A stretch of 64,000 bases of DNA, taken from positions 992,001 to 1,056,000 of the forward strand of contig NZ_CP047898.1 in the NCBI RefSeq assembly GCF_009911795.1. Direction: 5' to 3'. The notes under the pieces were generated by a model, which had not been told where the DNA came from, made no database searches, and saw only the letters and a list, made by a program, of their open reading frames with translations. The stretch is from Pseudarthrobacter psychrotolerans. GTDB lineage: Bacteria; Actinomycetota; Actinomycetes; Actinomycetales; Micrococcaceae. Shown piece by piece: positions 55,712 through 64,000 of this stretch. The translations under genes and the position numbers were made by a program. Numbering within the stretch: position 1 is the stretch's first letter; every line of letters starts with the position of its first letter.

Positions 55712-57664
55712 GTGCCCATCTCGGGGATCGATCTGTCCAACATTGACCACACTGTCAGGCCGCAGGATGACCTGTACCAGCACGTGAACGGGTCCTGGCT
55801 CAAGGCCACGGAAATTCCGGATGACCGGCCACTTGAGGGAACGTTTACCGCACTGCGCGACGGAGCGGAGATCGCGGTCCGGGACATCATCGAGGAAGCA
55901 GCCGCCAAGGGTGATGCCGCCAGCGGGATAGAACGGAAGGTGGGCGAGCTCTACAACAGTTTCATGGACGAAGCCACCGTCGAAGCCAAGGGCATGGAGC
56001 CCATCCGCGGGCGCCTTGCCGAGGTTTTTGCCACCACCACCGTTGCCGACCTCGTGGCCCTGGCCGGGCGGCTGTTCCGGTCAGACGTTTCCGGGCTCTT
56101 CTATATATACCCGGCTCCGGACGCGGGCAACCCGGACCGCATCCTGCTCTACACCGGCCAGGGTGGCCTTGGGCTGCCGGATGAGTCCTATTACCGGGAA
56201 GAAAAGTTCGCCCCCATGGTCAAGGCCTATGGCGAACATGTCCGGGCCATGTTCGCCCTGGCGGGAGTGGCAGATCCGGAGTCAGCGGCCGCCCGCGTCG
56301 TTACTCTCGAAACCAGCCTGGCTTCCCATCACTGGGACAATGTCACCCTGCGCGACCCGCAGAAGACCTACAATCTCAAGTCCGCTGAGGAAGCAGCCAC
56401 GCTGTTCCCGCTCTTTAACACCTGGTTCGAAGCTGCCGGGATCGACGCCGACAAGCGCAACGAGATAGTGGTGAGCACCCCGGACTTCTTCAGTGGGGCC
56501 GCAGGCCTGCTGGAGTCCGAACCGCTCTCCGTGTGGCAGGAGTGGCTGGCCCTCCGCGTCGTCAACAGTGCTGCCCCGTACCTGTCCTCCGAGTTCGTGG
56601 ACGCCAACTTTGCCTTCTACGGAACAACCATCAGCGGCACACCCCGGAACAAGGACCGCTGGAAGCGGGCGGTCGCCGTCGTGGAAGCTGCACTCGGTGA
56701 GGCCGTCGGGCAGATTTACGTCTCGAAGCATTTCCCCGAAACCCACAAAGCCCGCATGCAGATCCTGGTGGCCAACCTGATCGAGGCCTACCGGCAGTCC
56801 ATCACCGGCCTGGCCTGGATGGGCGAGGAAACCAAGGCCGAGGCCCTGCGGAAACTGGACGCATTCCGCGCCAAGATCGGATACCCCGACAAGTGGATCG
56901 ATTACTCCGCTGTGGAAATCGATCCCACGGACCTACTCGGGAACGTCGAAAGGGCCCACAATGCCGACGTCGACCGCCACCTGGATGAGGTGGGCAAACC
57001 GGTGGACCTCAACAAGTGGCTTATGACACCGCAGACGGTGAACGCGTACTACCACCCGATGCTGAACGAGATCGTCTTCCCGGCCGCGATCCTGCAGTCC
57101 CCGTTCTTCACGGCGGACGCCGATGACGCCGTCAACTACGGCGGCATCGGGGCGGTGATCGGCCACGAGATCGGCCACGGGTTTGATGACCAGGGGTCAC
57201 AGTTCGACGGCGGCGGCGCGCTGCGGAACTGGTGGAGCGAGGATGACCGGACAGCCTTTGAGGAGCTCACGGCGAAGCTGGTGGCACAGTACAACGCGTT
57301 GTCGCCATACGCGGCACCGGGGCACAACGTCAACGGCAAGCTAACGCTCGGGGAGAACATCGGCGACCTGGGTGGCCTGACCATCGCCTACAAGGCCTAC
57401 CTCCTCAGCCTTGACGGCCGGGAACCCGAGGTGCTGGACGGGCTGACGGGGCAGCAGCGGTTCTTCGCGTCCTGGGCCGCTGGCTGGCGGCAGGTGATCC
57501 GGTCCGAAGAGGCCATCAGGAGGCTTGCCACTGATCCCCACTCCCCCAACGAGTTCAGGACCAACGCCATCGCCAGTAACCTGGACGCATTTCACGAGGC
57601 CTTTAGCGTGACCGACCAGGACGGCATGTGGATGCCGCCGGAAGCTCGCGTCAGCATCTGGTAG
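55712..57664 (+). CDS. M13 family zinc metallopeptidase (neprilysin-like)
   Basis: The 650-residue enzyme has HEIGHGFDDQG (zinc motif HExxH near residue 484), a downstream ENIGDLGG (third ligand Glu), and NAYYHPMLNEIVFPAAILQSPFF. It lacks a signal peptide, so it is cytoplasmic, unlike mammalian neprilysins. The GTG at 55712 has AAGGAG 8 nt upstream; the open frame to 55598 overlaps the leuA leader on the other strand. It is followed by a strong terminator. Confidence 0.93.
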   Translation: MPISGIDLSNIDHTVRPQDDLYQHVNGSWLKATEIPDDRPLEGTFTALRDGAEIAVRDIIEEAAAKGDAASGIERKVGELYNSFMDEATVEAKGMEPIRGRLAEVFATTTVADLVALAGRLFRSDVSGLFYIYPAPDAGNPDRILLYTGQGGLGLPDESYYREEKFAPMVKAYGEHVRAMFALAGVADPESAAARVVTLETSLASHHWDNVTLRDPQKTYNLKSAEEAATLFPLFNTWFEAAGIDADKRNEIVVSTPDFFSGAAGLLESEPLSVWQEWLALRVVNSAAPYLSSEFVDANFAFYGTTISGTPRNKDRWKRAVAVVEAALGEAVGQIYVSKHFPETHKARMQILVANLIEAYRQSITGLAWMGEETKAEALRKLDAFRAKIGYPDKWIDYSAVEIDPTDLLGNVERAHNADVDRHLDEVGKPVDLNKWLMTPQTVNAYYHPMLNEIVFPAAILQSPFFTADADDAVNYGGIGAVIGHEIGHGFDDQGSQFDGGGALRNWWSEDDRTAFEELTAKLVAQYNALSPYAAPGHNVNGKLTLGENIGDLGGLTIAYKAYLLSLDGREPEVLDGLTGQQRFFASWAAGWRQVIRSEEAIRRLATDPHSPNEFRTNAIASNLDAFHEAFSVTDQDGMWMPPEARVSIW

Positions 57665-57687
57665 TCACACACCAGAAGACACATCTC

Positions 57688-57739
57688 CAGTAGACAAAGA
57701 GAGGCGGGGCCGCTTGGCCCCGCCTCTCTTTGTCTACTG
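57688..57739. terminator. Bidirectional terminator between M13 peptidase and LCP genes
   Basis: A 24-bp perfect inverted repeat (57688-57711 and 57716-57739) with a 4-nt loop, GC-rich core and T-rich outer right arm. It is 23 bp after the M13 stop and 10 bp before the LCP stop. Confidence 0.95.
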
Positions 57740-57749
57740 GGTGTTGCCG

Positions 57750-59321
57750 TCAGCCCCGGACGATCAGCACCGGGTTGGCCTTCTGGCACACGGTGTCGCC
57801 GGCCGTCTGGTTGACGATGTCCTCGGGCAGTGCCACCGCTGCTCCGGCGCCGTAGGTTGCCCCGGTGGTGAAGTCCGTTCCAAGGTAGACCTGGACTCCG
57901 GCGACGCGAGGTGCAAGCTGGACCTGGGCGGCCGGGATGCCCAGCAGCGCAGCCACGTCAGCTGCGACGTCGGCGAATTCAGTACCGTAGTAGACAACGC
58001 TCTGCGCCACCGGTGTGGCTTCCAACGGCCCGGATTGGGTGAAGCCACCGGTGATCAGGGCCTGAACGATTTCCTTGGAGCGTCCCGGGATGCCGCTGCC
58101 GTTGGCCACGGTGACTGGTTGCAGCGCCTTGTCATACGGCGGCACAGCTGGTGCGGTTGCTGTTGGGAGTGCCGGCGTTTCCGTCGTCGCCGGGGATGGC
58201 GTGGTGGGTGCTGTTGGATCGGTCAGGTCCACGTCCTGGCGGAGGGCCGCAAACAGCTGGGACCCTGCGGGCTCCGCAATCTGCAGGCGGTTGATGTCCG
58301 TGACTGCAGGCGTGGTGGGCACAGCCACAAACGCCACCTTGCTGATATCGATGTCCTTCAGCCGGCTGCCGATACTCACGAGCGACGGCACGGAGGCCAG
58401 CCCCTCATCCACCGTGAGGTTTTTGGTCACGACATCTGCAATCGTCAGCATTTTGGAGGGATCGGACAGCGTGCCGTCGTCCTTGATCTTGCGCGTGAGG
58501 GAGGACAGGAATCCTTGCTGTGCCCTGATCCGGCCGAGATCGCCGCCGTCGGCGAAGGCGTGCCGGGTCCGAAGGAAGGCAAGTGCCATTTCGCCCTTAA
58601 CCGAGGATGTGCCCTTCGGCAGGCGCAGCCGGGAGTCCGGATCGTAGACGGCGTCACTGATGCACACGTCAACGCCGCCCACCGCGTTGGAGAGTTCCTT
58701 CACGGCGTTGAAGTCCGCCATCATGAAGTGATCGATCTGCAGGCCAGTCAGTTTGTTGACCGTGTCTACGGCGCAGCCGATGCCGGCTTCATTCATGGCC
58801 TCGTTGATCATGACACCGGTGCGGGCAGGATAAGTCCGTTTGGTCTTCTGGTCGGTGCACTCCGGAATGTCGACCAGCAGGTCCCTGGGAAAGCTGATGA
58901 CGCTGACGCGCTTGTTGTCGGCCGATACGTCCATCAGCATCATGACGTCGGACTTGCCGTAACCTGTCGAGTCCTCCACAGCGCCGTACTCCGCGTTTGC
59001 GCCGTCCCTGGTATCCGAGCCGAGGATCAGGATCTGCATCCGGTCCGATTTGTCCTCTGTCTTCGCCGTGCCACCGGCGTTCAGCGGCGCTGTGGTGATG
59101 TTCGACTGAAACCGCAAATACCAATACCCTGCGAAGCCAAGGCCGCCGACCACCAGGATGGTGACCACGGCAGTGGTCACTTTCAGCCACGCCGGCATCC
59201 GGCTCCGGGATCCGAGATGCCGGGCAACGCCGACGGCGGTGGCATCAGCGTGGCGGGAGACCGGACCGGTCCCGGCTGACGCGTCAGCTCCGTACTCGCG
59301 ATTGTCGCGGCCTCGCCCCAT
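57750..59321 (-). CDS. LytR-CpsA-Psr (LCP) family protein with LytR C-terminal domain
   Basis: The 523-residue protein has a cytoplasmic N-terminus, one transmembrane helix (about 48-70, VTTAVVTILVVGGLGFAGYWYL) and an extracellular LCP domain (about 95-270, e.g. RMQILILGSDTRDG, VISFPRDLLVDIPEC, VGGVDVCIS, ALAFLRTRHAFADGGDLGRIRAQQGFL). LCP enzymes transfer glycopolymers to peptidoglycan. A proline/threonine-rich linker (about 375-405) leads to a LytR_C domain (about 410-490). A TAAAAT-like -10 lies upstream at about 59364. Confidence 0.93.
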   Translation of the reverse strand: MGRGRDNREYGADASAGTGPVSRHADATAVGVARHLGSRSRMPAWLKVTTAVVTILVVGGLGFAGYWYLRFQSNITTAPLNAGGTAKTEDKSDRMQILILGSDTRDGANAEYGAVEDSTGYGKSDVMMLMDVSADNKRVSVISFPRDLLVDIPECTDQKTKRTYPARTGVMINEAMNEAGIGCAVDTVNKLTGLQIDHFMMADFNAVKELSNAVGGVDVCISDAVYDPDSRLRLPKGTSSVKGEMALAFLRTRHAFADGGDLGRIRAQQGFLSSLTRKIKDDGTLSDPSKMLTIADVVTKNLTVDEGLASVPSLVSIGSRLKDIDISKVAFVAVPTTPAVTDINRLQIAEPAGSQLFAALRQDVDLTDPTAPTTPSPATTETPALPTATAPAVPPYDKALQPVTVANGSGIPGRSKEIVQALITGGFTQSGPLEATPVAQSVVYYGTEFADVAADVAALLGIPAAQVQLAPRVAGVQVYLGTDFTTGATYGAGAAVALPEDIVNQTAGDTVCQKANPVLIVRG

Positions 59322-59423
59322 GTGTGGTGTACCTTCCTCGAAAAAAAATTGAATCCGGCCTATTTTAGTTGCCCAGTCTGGGAACTTCCCGACGACCGGC
59401 CGGGGTAAGACGAACGTGCTGCG

Positions 59424-60398
59424 TCAGAAGCCCAGTTTGACCAGCTGCTTCGGGTCACGCTGCCAGTCCTTGGCCACCTTCACATGCAGGTCAAGGTAGA
59501 TGCGGGCGCCGAGCAGAGCCTCGATCCCCTTGCGTGCGTTGGTGCCGACTTCGCGGAGGCGCGCCCCGCCCTTGCCGATGATGATGGCCTTCTGTGACGA
59601 ACGTTCGACATAGAGATTAACCCGGACGTCGAGGAAAGGCCGGTCTTCGGGCCGGCCCTCACGCGGAACGATCTCATCGACGACGACGGCAAGGGAGTGC
59701 GGCAATTCGTCGCGGACGCCTTCGAGGGCAGCTTCCCGGATGAGTTCGGCGATCATCACGGCTTCGGGTTCGTCCGTCAGGTGCCCGTCCGGATACAGGG
59801 GCGGCGACGCCGGCATGTGGCTGATCAGGACGTCGGCGAGAGTGTCCACCTGGAACCCGTCGGTGGCCGAGACGGGGACGATGTCCTTCCAACCGTCCTC
59901 CCCGATGACATCCCGGCCCAGGGCCGCGACGGCGAGCAGTTGCTCGGTGAGCGCCTGCCGGTCCACAGTGTCCGCCTTGGTGACGATCGCGATGACCGGT
60001 TTGTTGCCGATGGCGGCGAGCTGGGCGGCGATGTACTTGTCGCCCGGGCCGATCTTCTCGTTGGCGGGAAGGCAGAAGCCGATCGCGTCGACCTCGGCGA
60101 GGGTGTCGGCGACGAGTTCGTTCAGCCGCTTTCCCAACAGTGTGCGGGGGCGGTGCAGGCCGGGGGTATCGACCAGGATCAGCTGGGCGTCATCGCGGTG
60201 CACGATCCCCCGGATGGTGTGGCGCGTGGTCTGCGGTTTGGCGGAGGTGATCGCCACCTTCTGGCCTACCAGGGCGTTCGTCAGGGTTGATTTGCCCGCG
60301 TTCGGCCGCCCGACGAGGACCGCAAAGCCTGCCCTGTAGCCGCCGAAGTCTTTTGCGGCTGAATCCGGGTTGGCCGGAGGGTTATTTTTCTTGCTCAC
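59424..60398 (-). CDS. era: GTPase Era
   Basis: Era helps assemble the 30S ribosomal subunit and couples it to the cell cycle. The 324-residue protein has G1 GRPNAGKS (residues 30-37), the G2 region TRHTIRGIV, G3 DTPG, G4 TKAD and a C-terminal KH domain (about 260-324, KAIIIGKGGARLREVG). The GTG at 60398 has AGGGAG 6 nt upstream; it overlaps the CorC-type gene by 17 bp. It is the last gene of the phoH-ybeY-CorC-era operon. Confidence 0.96.
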   Translation of the reverse strand: MSKKNNPPANPDSAAKDFGGYRAGFAVLVGRPNAGKSTLTNALVGQKVAITSAKPQTTRHTIRGIVHRDDAQLILVDTPGLHRPRTLLGKRLNELVADTLAEVDAIGFCLPANEKIGPGDKYIAAQLAAIGNKPVIAIVTKADTVDRQALTEQLLAVAALGRDVIGEDGWKDIVPVSATDGFQVDTLADVLISHMPASPPLYPDGHLTDEPEAVMIAELIREAALEGVRDELPHSLAVVVDEIVPREGRPEDRPFLDVRVNLYVERSSQKAIIIGKGGARLREVGTNARKGIEALLGARIYLDLHVKVAKDWQRDPKQLVKLGF

Positions 60399-61713
60399 GT
60401 GGAACTCCCTGCTGGGTTGCTTCAGCCTCGTCGAGGAGGTCTTCAAGGTCAGTGTCTACTTTTGGTGCTGCTGCGGCAATGATGTGGCTGACGCGGTTGC
60501 GGCGTCCCTCAAGCCGTTCGGCGAGCAGCGAGATGCCGTCCACCTCCACGCGGCTGCCCACAATGGGAACGCGGCCCAGGGCCTTGGCCAGCAGCCCGCC
60601 CACGGTGTCAACTTCGTCGTCGTCGAGCTCGATATTGAACAGTTCTCCGAGGTCGTCGATGCTCATCCGGGCGCTGACCCGGTAGGAACCGCCGCCCAGG
60701 GCCACGGCCTCGGCGCTTTCGGTGTCATACTCGTCCACGATCTCGCCGACGATTTCCTCGATGAGATCCTCGAGGGTGACAAGGCCCGCCGTGCCGCCGT
60801 ATTCGTCGATCACGATGGCAACGTGTGTTGACTCCTTCTGCAGTTCCCGCAGCAGGTCGCTCACCGGCTTGGACTCCGGGACGTACCGGACCTCGCGGGC
60901 CAGGGCTTCGACCGGCGGCTGTTCGTCGTCGGGTCCCAGCTCATGAAGCGTCGCCGCGACGTCCTTGAGGTAGACGATTCCGAGGATCTGGTCCGTGTTG
61001 TCGCGGATCACGGGGATCCGCGAATAGCCAGAACGCAGGAACATCGACATGGCCCGCCTCAGGCTGGAGCCGGCGTCGATGCTGAGGATATCCGTCCGGG
61101 GCACCATCACCGCGCGCACCAGGGTATCGCCGAAGTCAAAGACCGATTGGATCATTTCCGCTTCGGTGTCTTCGATCATGTCCGATTCGGAGGCCCGGTC
61201 GACGAGTTCGCGGAATTCCTGTTCGCTGAAGAATCCGTCATCGCCAGCCGGAGCGCCGGGAGCGGCGGCACTGCCCAGCGCCACGAGCCACCCGGGGATG
61301 GGACCGAGGACCCATGTCAGGAACCTGATCGGCGATGCCGTATACCGGACCACTGCGGCCGAATGGAGCCTGCCGATCTGCCGCGGGGAAACCCCGACGA
61401 TGACGAAGCCGAGCAGGGCCATAATCCCGGTGGCCGCCAGCCCGGCCAGCCAGACGTTGTCCAGCAGGCTGTGGAGCAGGACGGCCACGGCCACGGCCGA
61501 CGCCATCTCAAACCAGACACGCCAGAACCGCAAAGCCCGGATGTGGGCCACCGGCTGGGCCAGGATGCGCTTCATGGCGTTTCCGCGGCTTTTCAGCAGG
61601 GCGTCTTCGGCGTCATGCCGGGGAAGGAACGTGAACGCGGCCTCGGCTGCGGTCAGGAGTGCTGCGGTGCTGAGGAACGCCAGTGCCATGCCGACAAGGA
61701 GCAGGGGCGTCAC
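60382..61713 (-). CDS. CNNM/CorC_HlyC family protein (DUF21 and CBS domains)
   Basis: The 443-residue protein has a DUF21 membrane domain (about 1-150, several hydrophobic helices), a tandem CBS pair (about 195-320: VMVPRTDILSIDAGSSLRRAMSMFLRSGYSRIPVIRD ... HVAIVIDEYGGTAGLVTLEDLIEEIVGEIVDEYD), and a C-terminal CorC_HlyC domain (about 340-425). The family is linked to Mg2+ homeostasis, though activity varies. It is co-transcribed with phoH, ybeY and era, overlapping ybeY's stop by 4 bp. Confidence 0.92.
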   Translation of the reverse strand: MTPLLLVGMALAFLSTAALLTAAEAAFTFLPRHDAEDALLKSRGNAMKRILAQPVAHIRALRFWRVWFEMASAVAVAVLLHSLLDNVWLAGLAATGIMALLGFVIVGVSPRQIGRLHSAAVVRYTASPIRFLTWVLGPIPGWLVALGSAAAPGAPAGDDGFFSEQEFRELVDRASESDMIEDTEAEMIQSVFDFGDTLVRAVMVPRTDILSIDAGSSLRRAMSMFLRSGYSRIPVIRDNTDQILGIVYLKDVAATLHELGPDDEQPPVEALAREVRYVPESKPVSDLLRELQKESTHVAIVIDEYGGTAGLVTLEDLIEEIVGEIVDEYDTESAEAVALGGGSYRVSARMSIDDLGELFNIELDDDEVDTVGGLLAKALGRVPIVGSRVEVDGISLLAERLEGRRNRVSHIIAAAAPKVDTDLEDLLDEAEATQQGVPREQEK

Positions 61714-62183
61714 TGTGTGGTCTCGGCGGGTGCTTCTTTGCCGGTGAAGCCGGAAAGCAGCTGGCGCTGGAGGCCGAACATCTCTTCCTTTTCCTCGGGC
61801 TCTGCATGGTCATAGCCGAGCAGGTGGAGGATCCCGTGCGTAGTCAGGAGCAACATTTCATCCTGCAGGGAGTGCCCGGCGTTGACAGCCTGAACCTGCG
61901 CGACCTGGGGGCACACGGCAATGTCACCCAGCATCCCTTGCGGGGTGGGCCGGTCCGGTGTACCGGGGGTCAGTTCGTCCATGGGGACCGAGAGCACGTC
62001 TGTGGATCCCGGCTCGTCCATCAGCTCGATGTGGAGCTTTTCCATGGCTGGTTCATCCACCAGGAGGATGGAGAGTTCAGCCTGCGGGTGGATATACAGC
62101 TGTTCGAAAACGTACCGGGACAGTGACACAAGCTCCGCTTCATCAACCTGGATGCCGGACTCGTTGTTAACCTCAATGCTCAC
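61710..62183 (-). CDS. ybeY: Endoribonuclease YbeY
   Basis: YbeY processes rRNA and degrades defective ribosomes. The 157-residue protein has the zinc motif HGILHLLGYDH near residues 117-127 and TDVLSVPMDEL in the N-terminal domain. It overlaps the phoH stop region by 4 bp and the CorC-type gene by 4 bp, so all are translationally linked. Confidence 0.95.
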   Translation of the reverse strand: MSIEVNNESGIQVDEAELVSLSRYVFEQLYIHPQAELSILLVDEPAMEKLHIELMDEPGSTDVLSVPMDELTPGTPDRPTPQGMLGDIAVCPQVAQVQAVNAGHSLQDEMLLLTTHGILHLLGYDHAEPEEKEEMFGLQRQLLSGFTGKEAPAETTQ

Positions 62184-63265
62184 GCGTTTTCCCCCCGCTT
62201 TTCCCGGCTTACCGAGTGTTTAACTTTGTTCCGCTGGACATCATCCCAGAGACTGTAGGCACGCACGATGTCACCCACAAGACGATGGCGGACAACGTCA
62301 GTGGAGTCCAGGACGGTGAAGTTCACGTCCTCGATTCCCTGCAGGATCTCCTCCACGATCCGCAGCCCTGAGCGTGTGTCGAAGGGAAGGTCCACCTGGG
62401 TGACGTCTCCGGTGACCACCATTTTGGACCCGAAGCCCAAACGCGTAAGAAACATCTTCATCTGTGCCGGTGTGGTGTTCTGCGCTTCGTCCAGGATGAT
62501 GAAGGCGTCGTTGAGCGTGCGCCCCCGCATGTAAGCCAGCGGCGCCACTTCGATGGTCCCGGCGGCCATCAGGCGCGGGATGGCCTCGGGGTCCATCATG
62601 TCGTGCAGCGCGTCGTACAACGGGCGCAGGTAGGGATCGATCTTGTCGCTCAGGGTGCCCGGCAGGAATCCCAGCCGCTCGCCGGCCTCGACTGCGGGCC
62701 TGGTCAGGATAATACGGCTGACTTCCTTCTGCTGCAGCGCCTGGACAGCCTTGGCCATCGCGAGGTACGTCTTGCCCGTACCCGCAGGGCCAATCCCGAA
62801 GATCACCGTGTTCGCGTCAATCGCGTCCACGTAGTTCTTCTGGTTCAGGGTCTTGGGCCGGATGGTCTTCCCCCGGCTGGAGAGGATGTCATGGGTGAGG
62901 ACGTCCACAGGGTTCTGCAATGACTGGCTGCGGAGCAACGAGACGAGCTGCTGCAACACCGCGGGGCTGATGACTGTGCCACGGGCCACGAGACCGCGCA
63001 CTTCGTGCAGCAGCCGCATGATGCGGGGAACTTCGTTGGCAGGGCCGCTGATGGACAGTTCGTTTCCACGGACGTGGAAGTTAACGGTCGGGAACTGCTC
63101 TTCGATGTAACGCAAGGCCTCATCATGGCTGCCGAGCGATTGGACCATCTGATCGGAGTTGTCGAAGAGAACCACCTCCGTCCGGACACCGGGAAGTGAA
63201 TGGGGGAATTCTCCGGCGGCGCGTTCAGTATTGAGCCGGCGCTTTCCGTTCGCTGATTCAGTCAT
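62180..63265 (-). CDS. PhoH family ATPase
   Basis: The 361-residue protein has Walker A GPAGTGKTYLAMAKA and Walker B IILDEAQNTTPAQMKMFLTRLG. The start at 63265 (MTESANGKRR) is chosen because the extra residues back to 63436 are low-complexity and no SD precedes them. The N-terminal part (RTEVVLFDNSDQMVQSLGSHDEALRYIEEQFPTVNFHVRGNELSISG) resembles a KH/S1-like RNA-binding region. PhoH-like genes are typically linked to ybeY and era, as here, and act in RNA metabolism. Confidence 0.93.
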   Translation of the reverse strand: MTESANGKRRLNTERAAGEFPHSLPGVRTEVVLFDNSDQMVQSLGSHDEALRYIEEQFPTVNFHVRGNELSISGPANEVPRIMRLLHEVRGLVARGTVISPAVLQQLVSLLRSQSLQNPVDVLTHDILSSRGKTIRPKTLNQKNYVDAIDANTVIFGIGPAGTGKTYLAMAKAVQALQQKEVSRIILTRPAVEAGERLGFLPGTLSDKIDPYLRPLYDALHDMMDPEAIPRLMAAGTIEVAPLAYMRGRTLNDAFIILDEAQNTTPAQMKMFLTRLGFGSKMVVTGDVTQVDLPFDTRSGLRIVEEILQGIEDVNFTVLDSTDVVRHRLVGDIVRAYSLWDDVQRNKVKHSVSREKRGENA

Positions 63266-63640
63266 GGTGCTGGCCCGCAGGCCTGTGGTCTCCTCCAGTT
63301 CGAAACTTAAATGCCGCCGGCTGCTGCGTGGGCGGGGCTGTTGCCGAGCACGCGGGAGCCAGCGGAGTCCTTCTATCTTACGCCAGGCGGCGCCTCCCAG
63401 CAGCGCCCGGCGGTCTCCGGCAAGGGCTCCTGTCACCTGCCTACTGCGGGACGGTCGGCGTCTTTAGGTATCAACTTCATATCGGGCTCATATCGTTCCC
63501 GTTGCAGTTGCGCCGCCGGCCCGGATTCGGTCCTTTTGGCGGGGCTGGCTATGCGATGCTGGAAATCAAGGCCGTCGGGGGACCGGCTCACGGGGCCCAG
63601 GCCTCACCATTTCACAGCCAGGAAGGACAGGGCCACGAGA
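63266..63640. other. Intergenic region between divergent phoH operon and GerMN lipoprotein
   Basis: About 375 bp with no supported gene. An 8-bp direct repeat TCATATCG occurs twice (63477-63484 and 63488-63495), 11 bp apart. No clear -35/-10 pair for either side was identified. Confidence 0.6.
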
Positions 63641-64000
63641 GTGCCGGAAACAGCGACCCCCCTCACTTCCAGACGCGCCGCGCCGCGTTTCCGTCCGCAA
63701 CGTCTCCTGGGTCTCCTGCCGGCATTCCTCCTTCTCACCGGTTGCATCGCGGACCCCAGCCCTGAGCCCAACCTGACGGCAAACTCCAGCCCGGCCGCCA
63801 CCGGCTCCCCGGGGGCACCTTCCACCAGCGCGCCCCTGGAAACCACGCAGTCATCCAACAAGGCACCGGTCTACTGGATTGGCCGGAGCAACAGCAACGT
63901 TTTCCTCTACCGGGAATTCCGGGACGTCCCGGCGCAGGAGAATCCAGTGACACGTGCCCTGAGGGCCATGATGTCCGAGAAACCGCTGGACCCGGACTTC
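63641..64000 (+). CDS. GerMN-domain lipoprotein, N-terminal part (runs off the window)
   Basis: The GTG at 63641 opens a frame with a signal peptide (PETATPLTSRRAAPRFRPQRLLGLLPAFLLLTGC) ending in a lipobox LLTGC. A Pro/Thr/Ser-rich linker (about 40-75) precedes VYWIGRSNSNVFLYREFRDVPAQENPVTRALRAMMSEKPLDPDF, the start of a GerMN domain. The window ends here. GerMN lipoproteins are found in the actinobacterial cell envelope; function unknown. AGGAAGGA lies about 14 nt upstream. Confidence 0.82.
   Translation, partial: MPETATPLTSRRAAPRFRPQRLLGLLPAFLLLTGCIADPSPEPNLTANSSPAATGSPGAPSTSAPLETTQSSNKAPVYWIGRSNSNVFLYREFRDVPAQENPVTRALRAMMSEKPLDPDF

Noticed and set aside
57714..59279. Plus-strand open frame over the LCP gene
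   Set aside because: The LCP protein on the other strand has recognisable domains; this frame is a codon-bias shadow.

Overview
The window is chromosomal DNA from a high-GC actinobacterium, most likely Micrococcaceae (Arthrobacter/Pseudarthrobacter). The support is a complete Pup-proteasome locus, PafB and PafC fused in one chain (known from Arthrobacter), RbpA, an actinobacterial bc1-aa3 respiratory set with a di-heme cytochrome c, a probable MshC end, and strong G/C at third codon positions. I see no rRNA, tRNA, CRISPR array, insertion sequence or prophage. Most of it is ordinary core chromosome with a decayed patch at about 32-35.6 kb.

Layout. 0-4.2 kb: MshC C-terminus, PAC2 protein, HAD phosphatase, M50 membrane protease, tRNA m1A58 methyltransferase. 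4.3-19 kb: protein-fate locus mpa-dop-pup-prcB-prcA-pafA, two FKBP-type isomerases, pafBC, tatA-tatC and the HelY-like helicase. 19-28 kb: amidohydrolase, polyprenol-phosphate mannosyltransferase, rbpA, SPFH/NfeD pair, RlmA-like methyltransferase, S9 peptidase, peptide deformylase, NTF2-like protein. 28-31.1 kb: a three-gene type III polyketide operon (synthase, methyltransferase, flavin hydroxylase). 31.1-35.6 kb: relics (HxlR-type regulator, biotin synthase, its auxiliary protein, a GH18 chitinase scrap, a secreted protein) around an apparently intact metallo-hydrolase. 35.5-38 kb: VOC protein, DUF3054 protein, Lrp/AsnC-type domain, trpD. 38-47.6 kb: ctaE-qcrC-qcrA-qcrB and, on the other strand, ctaC-ctaD-ctaF, which flank a DasR-like regulator and HPr; then a HesB/ErpA protein. 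47.7-64 kb: M20 peptidase, DUF3043, pyrD, hydrolase, uppS, recO, leuA with a leucine leader peptide, M13 peptidase, LCP protein, the phoH-ybeY-CorC-era operon, and the start of a GerMN lipoprotein.

How the genes work together. Dop turns Pup-Gln into Pup-Glu, PafA ligates it to substrates, Mpa unfolds them and PrcAB degrades them; PafBC is known as the DNA-damage activator of this class of genes. qcrCAB and ctaCDEF encode the bc1-aa3 supercomplex. phoH, ybeY, CorC-type gene and era form one RNA/ribosome-maturation operon.

Two themes run across the window. First, at least 14 genes carry a TANNNT -10 hexamer exactly 6-7 nt before the start codon, the signature of leaderless mRNA. Second, helY, qcrA, pyrD and the biotin synthase auxiliary gene each lack one base in a C or G run. 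In the three core genes this looks more like homopolymer under-calling in the sequence record than like biology. The bioB lesions (a nonsense codon plus a deletion of about 46 bp) are of a different kind and look like real decay. I found no convincing undescribed multi-gene system. The best leads are the decayed biotin operon, the leuA leader, the DasR-type operator beside ptsH, the leaderless promoters and the polyketide operon.
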